Position numbers and translations under genes: made by a program. Positions 7,065 through 9,314 of a stretch of DNA of 9,314 nucleotides are shown piece by piece. Under the pieces are notes generated by a model. It was not told the origin of the DNA. It saw only the letters and a program-made list of their open reading frames with translations, and made no database searches. The stretch's first letter is position 1; the number at the start of each line of letters is the position of its first letter. The DNA comes from a bacterium (lineage in GTDB: Bacteria > CSSED10-310 > JAJRTK01): positions 1 through 9,314 of the forward strand of contig JAJRTK010000366.1 in assembly GCA_024278345.1 (NCBI GenBank), read 5' to 3'.

Positions 7065-8098
7065 AAGATACTCACCATTTGCTCAATACGTTGTACGTCA
7101 CTCGCCCGGGATTGATCCTCAAGCTCCGGGGCGAGACCATTCGGATCGAGGAGGATGGCAAAAAAATATTGCAGGTGCCTTTCCACCATCTGACGGCCAT
7201 CGTCGTCTTTGGCTGGAGCAGCGTGTCCGCGGGCCTGATCTACAAGTGCGCGGAAACGGGGATCGGATTGGTTTGGTTGAGCCGCTCGGGGCGGTTTCAG
7301 GCTCGGATCAGCGGGCCGGTGGCAGGCAATGTGCTCCTCAGACAGGAACAATACCGAACCTTGGACAACCAGGAGAAGGCGATCCTGGCGGCTCGTGCTT
7401 TTGTCGCCGGAAAAATTCGCAATTGCCGGCAGAGCGTTTTACGATCTGCCCGGGATCTTGGCGAGCCTTGCGCGACCGCCTTGCGCCACACGGGAAAAAG
7501 ACTCAAAGCATTGCTGGATCGAGCTCGAACCGCTCCCAACGTCGAGATCCTCCGAGGTGCCGAGGGAGAAGCCGCACGGGCTTATTTCGGGACTCTCGGG
7601 CAAATGATCCAAGGGGATGATCCCAAGCTTCGCTTTTCCGGAAGAAATCGGCGACCGCCCAGGGATCCGGTCAATGCCTTGCTCTCTTTCCTGTACACGC
7701 TTTTGGCGCAAGATTGCGTCTCGGGCCTGGAGACCGTGGGACTGGACCCGGCTGCGGGTTTCCTTCATGCTCTCCGTCCCGGACGCCCGGCCCTTGCATT
7801 GGATTTGATGGAGGAGTTCCGCCCCGTGTTGGCCGACCGGTTGGCCTTGACCTTGCTCAACCGGCGCCAGTTGACCGCTGACGATTTCAACGTTCGGGAA
7901 GGCGGATCGGTCATCATGAGGGACGAGGCACGAAAAAAACTCGTCGTGGCCTACCAGAAGCGAAAGAAAGCGGAGGTTTCTCATCCCCTCCTCAAAAGCA
8001 AGATTCCGTTGGGGTTGGCACCCCACCTGCAAGCCCGCCTTTTGGCTCGGTGGCTTCGTGGAGACGTGGAGCATTATGTGCCCTACATCCACAAGTAG
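7061..8098 (+). CDS. cas1: Cas1 CRISPR integrase (type I-C)
   Basis: Cas1 catalyses spacer integration into the leader-end repeat as a Cas1-Cas2 complex. The 345-aa product shows the N-terminal beta domain (MKDTHHLLNTLYVTRPGL and onward) and a helical catalytic domain with the metal ligands: E168 and/or E170 in EGEAARAYF, H236 in FLHALRPGRPALAL, and E251/E252 in DLMEEFRP. It starts at 7061 within the cas4 stop (ATGA overlap), so translation is probably coupled to cas4. In most I-C loci cas2 follows almost immediately; here 204 nt, including the second inverted-repeat copy, separate them. There is no sign of truncation. Confidence 0.96.
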   Translation: MKDTHHLLNTLYVTRPGLILKLRGETIRIEEDGKKILQVPFHHLTAIVVFGWSSVSAGLIYKCAETGIGLVWLSRSGRFQARISGPVAGNVLLRQEQYRTLDNQEKAILAARAFVAGKIRNCRQSVLRSARDLGEPCATALRHTGKRLKALLDRARTAPNVEILRGAEGEAARAYFGTLGQMIQGDDPKLRFSGRNRRPPRDPVNALLSFLYTLLAQDCVSGLETVGLDPAAGFLHALRPGRPALALDLMEEFRPVLADRLALTLLNRRQLTADDFNVREGGSVIMRDEARKKLVVAYQKRKKAEVSHPLLKSKIPLGLAPHLQARLLARWLRGDVEHYVPYIHK

Positions 8099-8181
8099 TC
8101 GGAAGAGGCTGCCAGGTCGTCCAAGAACGGGCCGTGGCAGGCTAACAGGTCGAGACTTTCCCAGAACGCTTTCTTCTCTTT

Positions 8182-8239
8182 GGGTTGTGCTCCGCTCCTG
8201 TCACGCGGCGGTCGCCGCACGCCGGTCGCCTTCTCAACA
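8182..8239 (+). repeat. Right copy of the inverted repeat flanking cas4-cas1
   Basis: This 58-nt segment is an imperfect reverse-complement copy of 6301-6357. The central palindrome is degraded (GCGGCG, GT, CGCCGC), but the flanks GGGTTG and GTCGCC are kept. Similarity may extend a few bases further left through a TTCTCT-rich stretch. It lies in the unusual gap between cas1 and cas2, so the two copies enclose cas4 and cas1 (about 1.8 kb) and nothing else. Confidence 0.75.
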
Positions 8240-8300
8240 GCCCCAAACTTCAATGTTTGCCCTGAAAGCGTACCACCATCTTACCTTGACAGGAGCCGGA
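8191..8300 (+). promoter_or_regulatory. Long-range stem covering the cas2 ribosome binding site
   Basis: GCTCCTGTCA (8194-8203) is a perfect complement of TGACAGGAGC (8287-8296), which contains the cas2 Shine-Dalgarno AGGAG (8291-8295). After a one-base bulge, TCC (8191-8193) pairs with GGA (8298-8300), for 13 bp in total. The loop is 83 nt and includes the GCGGCG/CGCCGC hairpin of the right repeat copy. In an mRNA reading through from cas1 this would hide the cas2 ribosome site. The pairing is seen in the sequence; the regulatory effect is inference. Confidence 0.4.
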
Positions 8301-8302
8301 TC

Positions 8303-8593
8303 ATGTTCGTGGTGATCTGTTACGATGTCTCCACCATCTCCAAGGAAGGTCGCAGGCGGCTCCGGACTGTAGCCAAAACGTGCGAAAATTGGGGCCAGAG
8401 AGTCCAAAAATCGGTGTTTGAGTGCAATCTGTCCGAGGTTCACTTCGAGCGGCTCCTCCAGACGCTCAAGAAGATCATGGACGCTGAAGAAGACAGCCTC
8501 CGAATCTATCGCCTCACCAAGCCCCACGAGCGCTTCATCGAAACCTATGGCATCCAGAAGGTACTGGATTTTGACGAACCCCTCGTTCTTTGA
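8303..8593 (+). CDS. cas2: Cas2 adaptation protein (type I-C)
   Basis: Cas2 forms the central dimer of the Cas1-Cas2 integration complex and sets prespacer length. The 96-aa product is a ferredoxin-fold protein of normal length, with the first strand MFVVICYDV carrying D8, then CENWGQRVQKSVFEC (27-41) and DSLRIYRL (64-71). The start at 8303 is preceded by AGGAG (8291-8295) with 7 nt between; the frame is open back to 8180 but that part is the repeat element. It is separated from cas1 by 204 nt, and its ribosome site can pair with upstream sequence (see 8191-8300). Downstream, 554 nt without genes lead to the array. Confidence 0.95.
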   Translation: MFVVICYDVSTISKEGRRRLRTVAKTCENWGQRVQKSVFECNLSEVHFERLLQTLKKIMDAEEDSLRIYRLTKPHERFIETYGIQKVLDFDEPLVL

Positions 8594-8969
8594 GCGGGGC
8601 GTGTGAGCTGTCCCCGGGACATCAATCGAGCTCGTGGGTCGTCAGTTCATCTAGATCATTCGCCATTGGCCACAACGCGCCCAGCATTCTGGTCCTCGAT
8701 GCCTTCTTCTCCCCAAGTTTCGTCTTTGCCCTGACCAACTCCAGTTAACAACAAAGTGTCCCGCCTTAACGAGCATGATCCCGGCGACCACACCCCGGAA
8801 GATGAAAGTGGAAGGCGCGGAGCGCCATGACCACGCCGTCGAAGATGGATTCAACCATTTACTTTCATGGTACGTGGATACCCTCTTCCCAGAACCACGG
8901 TTTTGTCTTTCCTCGCCAAGGCGGATGAGCGAACCGCACGGGCGTGCAGCCGCTGCACTCAAACCTTGA
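8594..8969. other. Non-coding stretch between cas2 and the leader
   Basis: I recognise no gene on either strand. A 139-codon reverse frame (8651-9070) has no recognisable motif and no credible ribosome site. Several short inverted repeats are present: GGCGC/GCGCC (8814-8826), ATGAAAGT/ACTTTCAT (8802-8809 with 8861-8868) and GTGCAG/CTGCAC (8944-8958). It could be a decayed gene or insertion, but I see nothing that names it. Confidence 0.55.
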
Positions 8970-9147
8970 CGCGAACCTGGAGCAATCAAGGAATCCCCGG
9001 GGAGGTTCGCGCCAGCGGTTAGTTCCTTCAAGGATTGTGTTTTCTCATTCATCAACCGGATTGCCTCCAACTTCAGCTATGGTTGGAGATGCAATTCGCG
9101 TGATAGCAAGGTAAAATGCTGCCACTCCAAGCCCCTAGCGGGTGGAA
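8970..9147 (+). promoter_or_regulatory. CRISPR leader (predicted)
   Basis: The sequence next to the first repeat, on the side where the + strand repeats begin, should be the leader that carries the array promoter and the integration signals. It is more AT-rich than the genes. It has two inverted repeats: CGCGAACCT (8970-8978) with AGGTTCGCG (9003-9011), and CTCCAAC (9065-9071) with GTTGGAG (9082-9088). A -10-like TAAAAT lies at 9112-9117 but no good -35 is spaced from it. The left limit is arbitrary. Confidence 0.5.
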
Positions 9148-9314
9148 GCAGCACCCGGTCTTCGGGCCGGGTGAGCGTTGAAACAATTGAGAATAAAAAG
9201 ACTGAACCATCCCAACCGCAGCACCCGGTCTTCGGGCCGGGTGAGCGTTGAAACAAATTCCGGCGGGCGAAAGCCCGATTCCCGGCGCGCAGCACCCGGT
9301 CTTCGGGCCGGGTG
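9148..9314 (+). CRISPR. CRISPR array, leader-proximal end, truncated by the window edge
   Basis: Two full 37-nt repeats (9148-9184 and 9218-9254) and a 26-nt partial third (9289-9314) are identical over their shared length. The spacers are 33 nt (9185-9217) and 34 nt (9255-9288). Each repeat reads GCAG, stem CACCCGG, loop TCTTCGGG, stem CCGGGTG, then AGCGTTGAAAC. The 11 nt after the stem match the 5' handle expected from Cas5c cleavage in I-C. The GAAAC-type 3' end faces away from the cas genes, so the leader is on the left and new spacers enter at 9185. Repeat ends are uncertain by up to 2 nt, because both spacers begin with AA. The repeat is longer than the usual 32 nt of I-C. Confidence 0.97.

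Noticed and set aside
8286-8291. Perfect -35 box TTGACA upstream of cas2
   Set aside because: No -10-like hexamer lies 16-18 nt downstream, and the sequence overlaps the cas2 Shine-Dalgarno, which explains it better.
8651-9070. Reverse-strand open frame of 139 codons between cas2 and the array
   Set aside because: There is no recognisable domain, poor coding character and no ribosome site; it runs into the leader region.
1-9314. A novel defence system or extra accessory gene
   Set aside because: Every well-supported gene belongs to the standard I-C set; no additional conserved protein is visible in the gaps.

Overview
The window holds an essentially complete type I-C CRISPR-Cas locus. All genes lie on the + strand, in the standard I-C order: cas3, cas5c, cas8c (with an internal cas11c start), cas7c, cas4, cas1, cas2, then the leader-proximal end of a CRISPR array that runs off the right edge. 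The DNA is GC-rich by eye and most genes have clear Shine-Dalgarno sequences, so the host is a bacterium with a GC-rich genome. Nothing in the sequence fixes the taxon.

Layout. Positions 1-560 are non-coding: a dense cluster of GC-rich hairpins (11-127), a T-rich tract, then about 400 nt with no recognisable gene. Positions 561-6281 encode interference: Cas3 helicase-nuclease, the crRNA-processing endonuclease Cas5c, the large subunit Cas8c, the small subunit Cas11c (translated from inside cas8c) and the backbone Cas7c. Positions 6432-8593 encode adaptation: Cas4, Cas1 and Cas2. Positions 8594-9147 are a 554-nt non-coding stretch whose right part should be the leader. Positions 9148-9314 hold two complete 37-nt repeats, two spacers (33 and 34 nt) and a truncated third repeat.

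How it works together (family knowledge). Cas4-Cas1-Cas2 trim and insert new spacers at the leader end of the array. The array transcript is cut by Cas5c at the 3' base of the repeat hairpin. The repeat here leaves exactly an 11-nt 5' handle after its stem, as expected for I-C. Cas5c, Cas7c, Cas8c and Cas11c form Cascade on the crRNA, and Cas3 degrades the target.

I do not see an undescribed system. The unusual parts are regulatory or architectural: (1) a roughly 58-nt imperfect inverted repeat placed on either side of cas4-cas1, interrupting what is normally a compact operon; (2) a 10-nt perfect inverted repeat in the 204-nt cas1-cas2 gap that covers the cas2 ribosome binding site; (3) a chain of three hairpins between cas8c and cas7c; (4) phenylalanines at two Cas5c positions thought to be catalytic; (5) a CxxC...CxxC pair in Cas8c; and (6) a 37-nt repeat, longer than the usual 32 nt of I-C.
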